From the NCBI GenBank assembly GCA_036396755.1, contig DASWKG010000007.1, forward strand, positions 1-29,071: DNA of 29,071 nucleotides, read 5' to 3'. A model generated the notes under the pieces. The model made no database searches, was not told the DNA's origin, and worked only from the letters and a program-made list of their open reading frames with translations. The translations under genes and the position numbers were made by a program. Source of the stretch: DASWKG01 sp036396755. Lineage in GTDB: Bacteria > Actinomycetota > UBA4738 > CALAEC01. Position 1 is the stretch's first letter. Every line of letters starts with the position of its first letter. Positions 6,612-14,113 of the stretch are shown piece after piece.

Positions 6612-9600
6612 CTACTTGGTCGCGCCCTCCGGCACACCGGCGAGGCGCTGGGAGATCACGGTCGAGACGCCGCCCGACATCGAGATGCCGTAGAGGACGT
6701 CGGCGGCCTCCATCGTCCGCTTCTGGTGACTGATGACGATGACCTGGGAGTCGCGCGCGAAGTCCTTGATGAGCTCGAGGAAGCGCACGAGGTTCAGGTC
6801 GTCGAGCGCCGCCTCGACCTCGTCGAGGAGGTAGAAGGGCGAGGGCCGGGCGCGGAAGATCGAGAACAGGAACGCGAGCGCGACCAGCGAGCGCTCCCCG
6901 CCCGAGAGGAGCGACAGGCGCTTGACCTTCTTGCGGCCGGGACGCACCTCGATCTCGACGCCCGACCCCATCAGGTCGTCGGGGTCGGTGAGCGAGACGC
7001 GGCCCTCGCCGCCGGGAAACACCGTCTTCACCACCTTCGTGAACTCCGCGGCCACATCGCGGAAGGCGGCCTCGAAGATCTCCACGATCTTCCGGTCGAC
7101 GTCGGCGACCACGCGCTGGAGGTCGCGGCGCGCGGACTGCACGTCCTCGATCTCGCGGCGGAGGAAATCGTGGCGCTCCTGGAGCGCCTGGTACTCCTCG
7201 CTCGCCACCAGGTTGACCCGGCCGAGGAGCGTGAGGCGTCGCGTGAGGAGGTCGGACCGGCGCTGCAGCGACTCGAGGGTGTCGTCGTCGGTGAGCTGGG
7301 CGAGGGCCTCCTCGGGCTGCCGCTTGTGGCCCTCGACGAGCAGGCGCTCGGCCTCGCCGACCCGGCGGTCGAGGTCGCGGCGGACCTGGTCCTCGTCCTC
7401 GTACTCGTCGCGCAGGCGCTGAAGGAGCGCCGCGGAGCTTCGCCATGCCTCGTTGCCCTGCCCCTCGGCGGCCCGGGCCTCGGCGGCCTCGCTCATCGCC
7501 TCCTCCCGCCGCTCCGACGCGGCGGCGGCCTCCTGCTCGGCGGAACGCAGCGACTCCTCGGCCGCCTCGCGGACGTCCCGCGCCTGGTCGACGGCGGCGC
7601 GGAGGGTCTCGGGGTCGAGCGCGCGTGCCTGCTCGAGGTCGGCCCGGCAGCGCGCGAGCCCGGCCTCGAGGCGGTCGCGCTCGCGTCGCAGCGACTCGAC
7701 CTCGACCCGGAGGTGCATCGGGGGCTCGGGGTGGGGCGGCACGTCGGCGTCGGCCTCGGGCTCGGGCGGGAGCGCGTCGATCACGTCGTGCGAGGCGCGG
7801 ATGCTCTCCTCGACGCGCCCGAGGCGGTGCTCGACCACCTCGCGCTCGCGCCCCAGCGCGGCCACGTCGGCGCCGAGCCGGGCCATCCCGTCGGCCGCGG
7901 CGGTGATGAGCGCGTCGGTCCGCCCGAGCGCCTCCTCGATCTGCGCCAGCTCCGCGGCGATCTGCGCGAGCCGTCCGCGCTTGCCGGCGAGCTGGCTGCG
8001 GAGCCGCGAGAGGTCGCGGCTCACCGCGACGTCCTCCCGGCGAAGCGCGAGCTCGTCCTCGGTCGGCGTCGGCGCGGTGCGCACGTGGGCCGGCCCGACG
8101 AGCACTCCCTCGCGGGTGACGAACGAAGCCGCGGGATGGCGCCGGTGCTTGGCGAGCGCCTCGTCGGGATCGGCGGCCAGGTACACGGTGCCGAGGAGCG
8201 CGCCGACCAGCGAAGACACCCGCGGGTCGGGGCTGACCACCGACAGGAGGCTCCGCTCGCCGGGCAGGTGGAAGCTCCCGGGGCGGCCCTCGGCGGAGAC
8301 GAAGGTGGCGCCGGCGCCATCGGCGGCCTCGGCGACCGCCTGACCGTGCTCCTCGAAGACGATCGCGTCGGCGAGCGGGCCCAGCGCGGCCGCCACCGCG
8401 CGCTCCATGCCCTTCTCGGCCTCGAGCAGCCTGCCGAGGAGCCCGATGCCGCGCCCGCGGCGCTTGAGGAACCTCGAGCCCGGCGTCTCGGCGAGCGCGG
8501 AACGCCGGGCCTCGATCGCCTGGCGGCGCGATTCGAGCCGGCGCTCGCCGTCCTCGAGGTGCGCCAGCTCGCTCACCAGGCGGTCGCGCTCCCGCTGGAG
8601 CTGGGACTGCCGCTCGGCGAGCGGGGTCTCCTCGGCGTCGAGCCGTTCGACCTCGGCCTCGAGCTGCTCCCGTTCCGCCGTCACCTCGGCTTCGCGTCGG
8701 CGGAGCTCGTCGAGCGACTCGGCCAGGCGGGCACGCTCCCCGTCGGAGGTCTCGAGGATCCGGCGGTGGGTCTCGAGCTCGGCGCGTCGAGCGTGTGACG
8801 CCTCTCTCGCCCGCATCAGCCGCTCCTCGGCCTGCTGCCGGGCCGCGCGCGCCGCCTCGAAGAGGCCCTCGGCCTCCTCGAGCGCCTCCTCCCGCTCGCG
8901 GAGAGCGTCCCGCGTCTGGTCGAGCGCCGCCTCGGTTCGGGTGGCCTCCTCCTCGAGCGTGAAGAGGCGGCCGGCACGCCCCTCGTCGGCCGCGACCTTC
9001 GCCTTCGCCTCCCCCTCGGCGCGGACGGCGTCGAGGAGGACGGTCTCGGCGGACGAGCGGGCGGCGAGCGCGCGCGCGTGCTCGGCCTCGGCCTGGGCGA
9101 GCGCCCGCTCGGCGCGCCCCAGTCGCTCGCCCTGCGCGGCGATCTCGGCGTCGAGCGCCGCGAGCCGCTCCTCGGCCTCGCGGCGGCGCGCCATGCCCTC
9201 CTCCCACGCCGGGCGCCGACGGTCCCGCTCGGCGAGCAGGTCCCGCAGGCGTGCGGCGGCAATCTTTCCGGAGAGCTCCTCGGCCTGGCGCGTCAGGGCC
9301 TCGTGGCGCTCGGCGGCCTCGGCCTGCTGCTTCAGCGGCTTCAGCTGACGCTTCAGCTCGCCCATGACGTCCTGGAGACGCAGGAGGTCCTGCTCGATGC
9401 CGGCGAGCTTCCGCTCGGCCCGCTCCTTGCGGCGGCGGTGCTTGGCGATGCCGGCCGCCTCCTCGATGTAGCGGCGGCGATCCTCGGGCCGCGAGGTCAG
9501 CGCGTCCTCGAGGTGGCCCTGGCCGATCACGGTGTGCAGGCCCCGGCCGATGCCCGTGTCGGATAGCAGCTCCTGGATGTCCATCAGACGGCACGTCTGG

Positions 9601-9947
9601 CCGGCGATCGAGTACTCGCTCTCGCCGGAGCGGAAGATGGTGCGGGTGACCTCGATCTCGGTGGCGTCGACGGGGATGAGCCCCGCGGTGTTGTCGATGA
9701 CGAGCGAGACCTGGGCCATCCCGAGGGACGGCCGCTCGGGGGCGCCGGCGAAGATCACATCGGCCATCTGGGAGCCGCGGAGGGCGCGCGGGCCCTGCTC
9801 GCCGAGCGCCCAGGAGATCGCGTCGGCGACGTTGGACTTCCCCGAGCCGTTCGGGCCCACGATGACGCTGATGCCGGGGCCGAGCTCGAGGGCGGTCCTG
9901 TCGGCGAACGACTTGAACCCGCGGATGTTGAGCGACCGGAGGAACAT
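6612..9947 (-). CDS. smc: chromosome segregation protein SMC
   Basis: SMC is the ATPase of the condensin-like complex that compacts and segregates chromosomes together with ScpA/ScpB, which are not in this window. The 1111-residue protein has the N-terminal head with Walker A GPNGSGKSN at residues 31-39 and the Q-loop region ALGEQGPRALRG. Long Glu/Arg/Ala-rich coiled coils flank a hinge at about residues 500-640. The C-terminal head carries the ABC signature LSGGERSLVALAF near residue 1015 and Walker B FYLLDEVEAALDD. Length is typical. The ATG at 9947 matches the conserved MFLRSLNIRGFKSF start. There is no Shine-Dalgarno, but TGTTAGCAT ends seven bases upstream, suggesting a leaderless transcript. 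ftsY follows, as in many Gram-positives. Confidence 0.97.
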   Translation of the reverse strand: MFLRSLNIRGFKSFADRTALELGPGISVIVGPNGSGKSNVADAISWALGEQGPRALRGSQMADVIFAGAPERPSLGMAQVSLVIDNTAGLIPVDATEIEVTRTIFRSGESEYSIAGQTCRLMDIQELLSDTGIGRGLHTVIGQGHLEDALTSRPEDRRRYIEEAAGIAKHRRRKERAERKLAGIEQDLLRLQDVMGELKRQLKPLKQQAEAAERHEALTRQAEELSGKIAAARLRDLLAERDRRRPAWEEGMARRREAEERLAALDAEIAAQGERLGRAERALAQAEAEHARALAARSSAETVLLDAVRAEGEAKAKVAADEGRAGRLFTLEEEATRTEAALDQTRDALREREEALEEAEGLFEAARAARQQAEERLMRAREASHARRAELETHRRILETSDGERARLAESLDELRRREAEVTAEREQLEAEVERLDAEETPLAERQSQLQRERDRLVSELAHLEDGERRLESRRQAIEARRSALAETPGSRFLKRRGRGIGLLGRLLEAEKGMERAVAAALGPLADAIVFEEHGQAVAEAADGAGATFVSAEGRPGSFHLPGERSLLSVVSPDPRVSSLVGALLGTVYLAADPDEALAKHRRHPAASFVTREGVLVGPAHVRTAPTPTEDELALRREDVAVSRDLSRLRSQLAGKRGRLAQIAAELAQIEEALGRTDALITAAADGMARLGADVAALGREREVVEHRLGRVEESIRASHDVIDALPPEPEADADVPPHPEPPMHLRVEVESLRRERDRLEAGLARCRADLEQARALDPETLRAAVDQARDVREAAEESLRSAEQEAAAASERREEAMSEAAEARAAEGQGNEAWRSSAALLQRLRDEYEDEDQVRRDLDRRVGEAERLLVEGHKRQPEEALAQLTDDDTLESLQRRSDLLTRRLTLLGRVNLVASEEYQALQERHDFLRREIEDVQSARRDLQRVVADVDRKIVEIFEAAFRDVAAEFTKVVKTVFPGGEGRVSLTDPDDLMGSGVEIEVRPGRKKVKRLSLLSGGERSLVALAFLFSIFRARPSPFYLLDEVEAALDDLNLVRFLELIKDFARDSQVIVISHQKRTMEAADVLYGISMSGGVSTVISQRLAGVPEGATK

Positions 9948-9954
9948 CGGCTCG

Positions 9955-9963
9955 ATGCTAACA
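9955..9963 (-). promoter_or_regulatory. candidate extended -10 (TGTTAGCAT) for smc-ftsY
   Basis: Minus-strand TGTTAGCAT fits TGn-TAnnnT. The hexamer ends seven bases before the smc ATG, the spacing expected when transcription starts at or next to the start codon. It lies in the 56-bp gap after acyP, the widest gap between minus-strand genes from DAK to ftsY. No -35 is visible. Confidence 0.45.
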
Positions 9964-10003
9964 GCGGAACCCCGCCCGAGCGTGGAGGCGCCCGGGGAAT
10001 CCG

Positions 10004-10282
10004 CTAGTGCGCGATGCGGAACCCGGTGAGGCCTTCCGGCGCGCCCCGCTCGACCTCGACGCGCTCCACCCGGCTGAGCGGGGTGCCCTCCCGGCACCAG
10101 GCGATCATCGCGTCGACGTCGGCCTCGGGGCCCTCGAGCACGGCCTCGACCCGGCCTTCGGGGAGGTTGCGAACCCAGCCCGACAGGCCCAGCTCGACGG
10201 CCCGCTGGTGCGCGGAGGCGCGGTAGAACACGCCCTGGACGCCCCCCGACACCAGGACGCGCGCGCGCACCACGGGCGTCAC
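10004..10282 (-). CDS. acyP: acylphosphatase
   Basis: Acylphosphatases hydrolyse carboxyl-phosphate bonds in small molecules such as acetyl phosphate or carbamoyl phosphate. The 92-residue protein has the diagnostic VSGGVQGVFYRASAHQRA segment, with the catalytic Arg in GVFYR. GLSGWVRNLPEGRVEAVLEG follows, with the catalytic Asn in VRNLPEG. It ends in TGFRIAH. The GTG start at 10282 overlaps the mutM stop by four bases (GTGA), indicating translational coupling. The smc-acyP-mutM-rnc order matches that of mycobacteria as I recall it. Its physiological substrate in bacteria is generally unclear. Confidence 0.95.
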   Translation of the reverse strand: MTPVVRARVLVSGGVQGVFYRASAHQRAVELGLSGWVRNLPEGRVEAVLEGPEADVDAMIAWCREGTPLSRVERVEVERGAPEGLTGFRIAH

Positions 10283-11124
10283 GTCTGGCAGACGGGGCAG
10301 AAGTAGGAGCCGCGCCCCGAGATCTTCACCATCTCGATCGGCGAACGGCAGCGACGGCAGGCCAGGCCTCTCCGGCCGTAGACCTTCAGCTCGGTGAGGT
10401 TCTCGCCGGGGTTGCCGAACAGGTCGACGTAGGCCTGATCCTCGAGCGTGGTCCCCCGGAAGCGGATCGCGTCCTGCACGACCTCCTGGATCGCGCGGTA
10501 GAGGCGGCGGACCTCCTGGGAGGACAGCTCGTCGGACTTGCGGTCGTGACGGAGCCCCGCGGCGAACAGGACCTCGTCGGAGTAGATGTTTCCGAGGCCG
10601 GCGATGAACTCCTGGTCCATCAAGAGCGGCTTCAGCTTCATCCTTCGCTCGGCGAGCTTGGCGGAGAACTCCGGCCAGGTGAACGTGTGCTCGAGCGGGT
10701 CGATCCCGATCTTCTGGAGCTCGGCCATCGTCTCCAGCTTGTCGGCGGGCGCGACGAACATCCGGCCGAAGGCGCGGGGGTCGACGAACCGGAGGTCTCC
10801 CCCCTGCGCGAACTCGATGTGGACGTGCGTATGGGGCTGCAGCTCGGAGCCCTTGCGGCCCCGCACGAACCGGCCGCTCATCTTGAAGTGGACGACGAGC
10901 ACGCTGTCGTCGTCGAGCTTGACGAGGAGGTACTTCCCGCGACGCTCGATGCCGGTGATCTTGCGTCCCTCGAGGAGGCCCGCGAACTCCTTCCTGGTTC
11001 GGTGGTGCTTCTTGATGATGGTGAGCGCGTTCTTCTGCGGCCGCACGTCGACCTTGCCGATGCGCCGGCCGACGACGTCCTTCTCGAGGTCTCGCCGCAT
11101 CACCTCGACTTCGGGCAGCTCCAC
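10279..11124 (-). CDS. mutM: formamidopyrimidine-DNA glycosylase (MutM/Fpg) lacking the N-terminal proline
   Basis: Fpg excises oxidised purines such as 8-oxoguanine and cuts the resulting abasic site. The 281-residue protein has the family architecture: N-terminal ELPEVEVMRRDLE, RRGKYLLVKL (conserved Lys), DPRAFGRMF, the helix-two-turn-helix with AGLGNIYSDEVLF, and a C-terminal zinc finger CRRC...CPVC containing GRGSYFC. The notable departure is the N-terminus. Fpg normally begins M-P-E-L-P-E-V-E and uses the exposed proline amine as nucleophile. Here the initiating GTG occupies the proline position, giving M-E-L-P-E-V-E. The codons before it in frame are Glu and Leu, so no other start restores the proline. 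The start overlaps the rnc stop by one base (TAGTG). Whether full activity remains is open. Confidence 0.92.
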   Translation of the reverse strand: MELPEVEVMRRDLEKDVVGRRIGKVDVRPQKNALTIIKKHHRTRKEFAGLLEGRKITGIERRGKYLLVKLDDDSVLVVHFKMSGRFVRGRKGSELQPHTHVHIEFAQGGDLRFVDPRAFGRMFVAPADKLETMAELQKIGIDPLEHTFTWPEFSAKLAERRMKLKPLLMDQEFIAGLGNIYSDEVLFAAGLRHDRKSDELSSQEVRRLYRAIQEVVQDAIRFRGTTLEDQAYVDLFGNPGENLTELKVYGRRGLACRRCRSPIEMVKISGRGSYFCPVCQT

Positions 11125-11843
11125 TAGCTCTCCTCCGTCCCCACGGGCTCCGCATGGTCGCCCAGCAAGCGCCCCTGCGCCTGCTTGGCGGCCTCCTGCT
11201 CGGCCTCCTTCTTCGATCGGCCGCGGCCGATGCCGTAGACCTCGTCGCCGAGGTAGACGCTCGCCGTGAACTCCTTCGCGTGATCGGGCCCCGAGTCCGT
11301 CACGCGGTACTGGGGCACGCTTCCGATCTCGCGGGCGGCGAGCTCCTGCAGACCGGTCTTGTAGTCGCGCTCGCCCTCGCCGCGCATGTACTCCTGCATC
11401 CTCGGCCAGAACAGGCGCTCGACGACCCGCCGCGCCTGGCCGAGCCCGCGGTCGAGGTACAGGGCCCCCAGCACCGCCTCGGCCGCATCGGCGAGGATGC
11501 TCGCCTTCTCGCGCCCGCCCGAGAGGGCCTCGCCCCGGCCGAGGAGGACGTCCTGGCCGAGCCCGAGCTCCTCGGCCACCTGGGCAAGGATGGCCATGTT
11601 CACGGTCGCCGCGCGGAGCTTCGCCAGCTCGCCCTCGGCGAGGTCGGGGAACCGCTGATACGCCATGTCGGTCACCACGAGCCCGAGCACCGCGTCGCCG
11701 AGGAACTCGAGGCGCTCGTTGTTCGACCCCAGGCCCTGCTCGAACGCGTACGAGCGGTGGGAAAGGGCGAGCTGGAGCAGACGGGGGTCCTTGAACCGAA
11801 CGCCGAGAGCTCGCTCCAGGCGGCCGGCCTTCCGCTTCAGCAA
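11124..11843 (-). CDS. rnc: ribonuclease III
   Basis: RNase III cleaves double-stranded RNA and processes the rRNA precursors. The 239-residue protein has the catalytic domain signature NERLEFLGDAVL at about residues 42-53 and the second acidic site DAAEAVLGALYLDRG near residue 120. A C-terminal dsRNA-binding domain contains DYKTGLQELA, HAKEFTASVYLG and GRSKKEAEQEAAKQA. The start is TTG at 11843, with AGGGGG a few bases upstream overlapping the end of rpmF. The next gene downstream is mutM. The rpmF-rnc-mutM-smc series is a classic actinobacterial arrangement. Confidence 0.96.
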   Translation of the reverse strand: MLKRKAGRLERALGVRFKDPRLLQLALSHRSYAFEQGLGSNNERLEFLGDAVLGLVVTDMAYQRFPDLAEGELAKLRAATVNMAILAQVAEELGLGQDVLLGRGEALSGGREKASILADAAEAVLGALYLDRGLGQARRVVERLFWPRMQEYMRGEGERDYKTGLQELAAREIGSVPQYRVTDSGPDHAKEFTASVYLGDEVYGIGRGRSKKEAEQEAAKQAQGRLLGDHAEPVGTEES

Positions 11844-11852
11844 GGGCGCCCC

Positions 11853-12029
11853 CTACTCGACCTCGACGGCTTCCCTGCCTGCGTAGTAGCCGCAGTTGCC
11901 GCACACGACGTGAGGCAGCTTCGCCTGATGACACTGCGGGCACTCGCTGTAGGTGGGCGGTGCCCCCTTCCACTGGGCGCGCCGGCTCCGCCGGCGCGAG
12001 CGCGATGTCCTTCTCTTCGGAACGGCCAC
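11853..12029 (-). CDS. rpmF: 50S ribosomal protein L32 (zinc-ribbon form)
   Basis: The 58-residue protein is below common ORF length cut-offs. It begins VAVPKRRTSRSRRRSRRA and continues QWKGAPPTYSECPQC. It carries two CxxC knuckles, CPQC and CGNC, ending in GYYAGREAVEVE. That is the Zn-binding C+ form of L32. The GTG start at 12029 has AAGGGAG about six bases upstream. It lies between yceD and rnc, and the yceD-rpmF pair is conserved across bacteria. The presence of cysteines suggests this copy is the zinc-replete version; no zinc-free paralogue is seen here. Confidence 0.95.
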   Translation of the reverse strand: MAVPKRRTSRSRRRSRRAQWKGAPPTYSECPQCHQAKLPHVVCGNCGYYAGREAVEVE

Positions 12030-12051
12030 GGGTGCTCCCTTCTTCTGTCGT

Positions 12052-12543
12052 CTATTCCAGGTTCAGCTTCTCGAGCTCGGCCCACCGCGGGTCGACCCGC
12101 GGGGCGCACGAGCATTCGTCACGGTTCCGGTTGCCGCCGCAGCGCTCGCAGAGCCCGCGGCAATCCTCGCGACAGAGCGGCGCGAACGGCATCTCGAGCA
12201 GAACGGCGTCGCGGATCATCGGGGCCAGATCGAGCACCCCGTCCCCCAGAGGATACGCGTCGGCCTCCTCGGGCTCCCGCGCGTACAGCTCGGCCACCTC
12301 GAGGCGGAACTCGCGCTCGAAGTCGGTGAGGCAGCGGGCGCACGACAGGCGCATGGGCCCCCAGACCGAGCCGGTGACGTAGATGCCCTCGACGACCGAC
12401 TCGAGCAGCACCTCGAGCCCGACCGGGGGCTCCTCGGGAACCGCGGCGAGCTCGGTGGCGAGGCCCGCGACGGGCTCCTCCAGGCGGACCCTGCGTGAGG
12501 CGCCCGGTTTGTCGAGCAGCGCGCTGACGTCGATCTCAAGCAC
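12052..12543 (-). CDS. YceD/DUF177 family protein
   Basis: The 163-residue protein belongs to the YceD (DUF177) family, typically found immediately upstream of rpmF, as here. It contains the family features GPMRLSCARCLTDFEREFRLEVAE cut short here as SCARCLTDFEREF, a central acidic segment ending EEADAYPLGDGVLDL, and PMIRDAVLLEMPFAPLC. A cysteine-rich end follows (CREDCRGLCERCGGNRN) that may bind zinc. YceD has been linked to 23S rRNA accumulation in plants and some bacteria; its biochemical role is not settled. The GTG start at 12543 lies inside the end of the preceding gene, an 8-base overlap that indicates coupling. Confidence 0.9.
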   Translation of the reverse strand: MLEIDVSALLDKPGASRRVRLEEPVAGLATELAAVPEEPPVGLEVLLESVVEGIYVTGSVWGPMRLSCARCLTDFEREFRLEVAELYAREPEEADAYPLGDGVLDLAPMIRDAVLLEMPFAPLCREDCRGLCERCGGNRNRDECSCAPRVDPRWAELEKLNLE

Positions 12544-13099
12544 GATCGTCGGCCTCCTCCCGCTCCTCCGGTGCGAACCCGTCGGCGGCGATCGTGCCGC
12601 CGCGGAGGCGCTGGCGCCCGCGCGAGACCTGCTGCGACGTCTTCGCGAGCCGCTCGCTGGCGCCGGCCGTCTCCTCCAAGGCCCGCGCCATCTCCTCCTG
12701 GAGCTTGCCGAGGATGACCTCGAACGAGGCGAGCTTGGCGTCGACGTAGTCCTCGGCCTCGAAGCGCATCTTCTGCGCCTGCTCCTGGGCCTCGGTGAGC
12801 AGCCGCTCGGCCTCGCGCTTCGAACGCTTCACGACCTCCTGGTCCGACGCCAGCCGGCCCTGCTCGCCCATCGCCTTCTCGATCAGCTTCTCCGCGTCCC
12901 GCCGGGCCTTCGCCAGCAGCTCCTCGCGGCTCTGGACGACCCAGCGGGCCTGCTTGATCTCGTCGGGCAGCGTCTCGCGGATCTCCTTCAGCGCGTTCAG
13001 CATCTCCTCGCGGCTGACCAGCACCGAGGACGAGAGCGGCATGCTCTTCGCCTCGGTGATCATCTCCTCGAGCTGCTGCAGGCGCGTGGTGATGTCCAT
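12536..13099 (-). CDS. DivIVA-domain coiled-coil protein, SepIVA-like
   Basis: The 187-residue protein is mostly predicted coiled coil, rich in Glu, Arg, Lys and Ala. It starts MDITTRLQQLEEMITEAKSM. The central QEVVKRSKREAERLLTEA resembles DivIVA-family and F0F1-b-like helices. A variable C-terminus holds RGRQRLRGGTIAADGF. In mycobacteria the small DivIVA-type division factor SepIVA (Rv2927c/MSMEG_2416) sits in the same place, next to the YceD gene and the rnc cluster. Context therefore supports a cell-division or cell-envelope role. No membrane segment is visible. It starts four bases after the coaD stop. Assignment to SepIVA is by shape and position, not by catalytic motif. Confidence 0.75.
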   Translation of the reverse strand: MDITTRLQQLEEMITEAKSMPLSSSVLVSREEMLNALKEIRETLPDEIKQARWVVQSREELLAKARRDAEKLIEKAMGEQGRLASDQEVVKRSKREAERLLTEAQEQAQKMRFEAEDYVDAKLASFEVILGKLQEEMARALEETAGASERLAKTSQQVSRGRQRLRGGTIAADGFAPEEREEADDRA

Positions 13100-13103
13100 C
13101 AGC

Positions 13104-13580
13104 TCACCCCAGCCGCTCGCGCAGGCGCTCGCCGACGTGCGGGGGCACCAGGTCGGTCACGTCGCCGCCGTACTTCGCGACCTCCTTGACGAGGGAGGAC
13201 GAGAGGTACGACCAGGTGGGGTTCGTCGGGATGAAGCAGGTCTCGAGGCCGGACAACCGGAGGTTCATCTGGGCCATCTGCTGCTCGAAGTCGAAGTCGG
13301 AGACCGCGCGGATGCCCTTGATCACCAGGGTCGCGCCGAGCGCCCGGGCGTGCTCGACGAGCAGGCCCGAGAACGAGGCGACCTCGACGTTCGGCATCGG
13401 GGCCACCGCCTCCTTCAGCATCGTGGTTCGCTCCTCCACCGTGAACAACGGCTCCTTGGACGGGTTCTCGACGACGGACGCGATGACGCGCTCGAACAGG
13501 CCCGAGGCCCGTTCGAGGACGTCGACATGACCGTTGGTGACGGGGTCGAAGGTTCCTGGGCACAGCGCTGTCAGGCCCAC
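13104..13580 (-). CDS. coaD: pantetheine-phosphate adenylyltransferase (CoaD)
   Basis: CoaD joins 4'-phosphopantetheine and ATP to dephospho-CoA, the penultimate step of coenzyme A synthesis. The 158-residue protein starts MGLTALCPGTFDPVTNGH, which includes the nucleotidyltransferase TxGH motif. It also has VIKGIRAVSDFDFEQQMAQMN and SYLSSSLVKEVAKYGGD, the conserved C-terminal phosphate-binding segment. Length is typical. The GTG start at 13580 is preceded by GGGAGGAACG and overlaps the end of rsmD by 10 bases. The rsmD-coaD pairing is very widespread. Confidence 0.97.
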   Translation of the reverse strand: MGLTALCPGTFDPVTNGHVDVLERASGLFERVIASVVENPSKEPLFTVEERTTMLKEAVAPMPNVEVASFSGLLVEHARALGATLVIKGIRAVSDFDFEQQMAQMNLRLSGLETCFIPTNPTWSYLSSSLVKEVAKYGGDVTDLVPPHVGERLRERLG

Positions 13581-14113
13581 CGTTCCTCCCGGAAGACGAG
13601 GACGAGCGCGTCTCCGTACGCCAAGCGTCTCGTAGTCACGAAGTGTACCGGAATCACATCGGTGGTGTTCCGGGCGGGACGGGTGAGCACACCGGTCGCG
13701 CGAGGGGCGAGCGAGGCAGGGAGGGCCTCGAGGACGGCTCGGATGTCCGCCTCGGGCGTTTCGTACGGTGGATCGAGGAACACGAGGTCGAACGGGCCGC
13801 GTGGGGAGGCCAGATAGCGAGCGGCGGCCGTCCGGCGCACCCGGGCCTCGAAGCCCGCCCTCGAGAGGTTCTCCCGGATGGTCCGGATCGCCTCGTCGCC
13901 GGAGTCGACGAGCTCGGCCGATGCGGCGCCCCGGGAGAGCGCCTCGATGGCAAGGGCGCCGGTCCCCGCGTACAGGTCCAGGACGGCGGCGTCCTCGACG
14001 GCCGGGCCGAGGCTCGAGAAGAGGCCCTCGCGTGCCCGGTCGGCCATCGGCCGGGTGCCCTTCGGCACGGGCGCGAGGCGGCGGCCCTTCGCGCTGCCGG
14101 CGATGACCCTCAT
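13571..14113 (-). CDS. rsmD: 16S rRNA (guanine966-N2)-methyltransferase RsmD
   Basis: RsmD methylates G966 of 16S rRNA using SAM. The 180-residue protein begins MRVIAGSAKGRRLAPVP. It has TRPMADRAREGLFSSL (the RPT-DRVREALFN-like motif), the SAM-binding VLDLYAGTGALAIEALSRGA, and the catalytic DPPY within LVFLDPPYETP. The ATG at 14113 overlaps the upstream methyltransferase stop by four bases (ATGA). The longer open frame to 14392 lies inside that gene and has no RsmD features. The coaD gene follows. Confidence 0.95.
   Translation of the reverse strand: MRVIAGSAKGRRLAPVPKGTRPMADRAREGLFSSLGPAVEDAAVLDLYAGTGALAIEALSRGAASAELVDSGDEAIRTIRENLSRAGFEARVRRTAAARYLASPRGPFDLVFLDPPYETPEADIRAVLEALPASLAPRATGVLTRPARNTTDVIPVHFVTTRRLAYGDALVLVFREERWA

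Noticed and set aside
6333..8798. 821-codon plus-strand open frame opposite smc
   Set aside because: It is antisense to the smc coding sequence. Its product is low-complexity Arg/Leu/Gly/Glu without any motif, as expected from high-GC codon shadows.
6376..9594. 1072-codon minus-strand frame within smc
   Set aside because: It is an alternate frame of smc and is Arg/Pro/Gly/Ala-rich. The smc frame carries Walker A, signature and Walker B motifs.
10279..11124. Reading the glycosylase as endonuclease VIII (Nei)
   Set aside because: The ELPEVE N-terminus, GLGNIYSDE and zinc-finger layout match Fpg; Nei usually begins PEGPEI.
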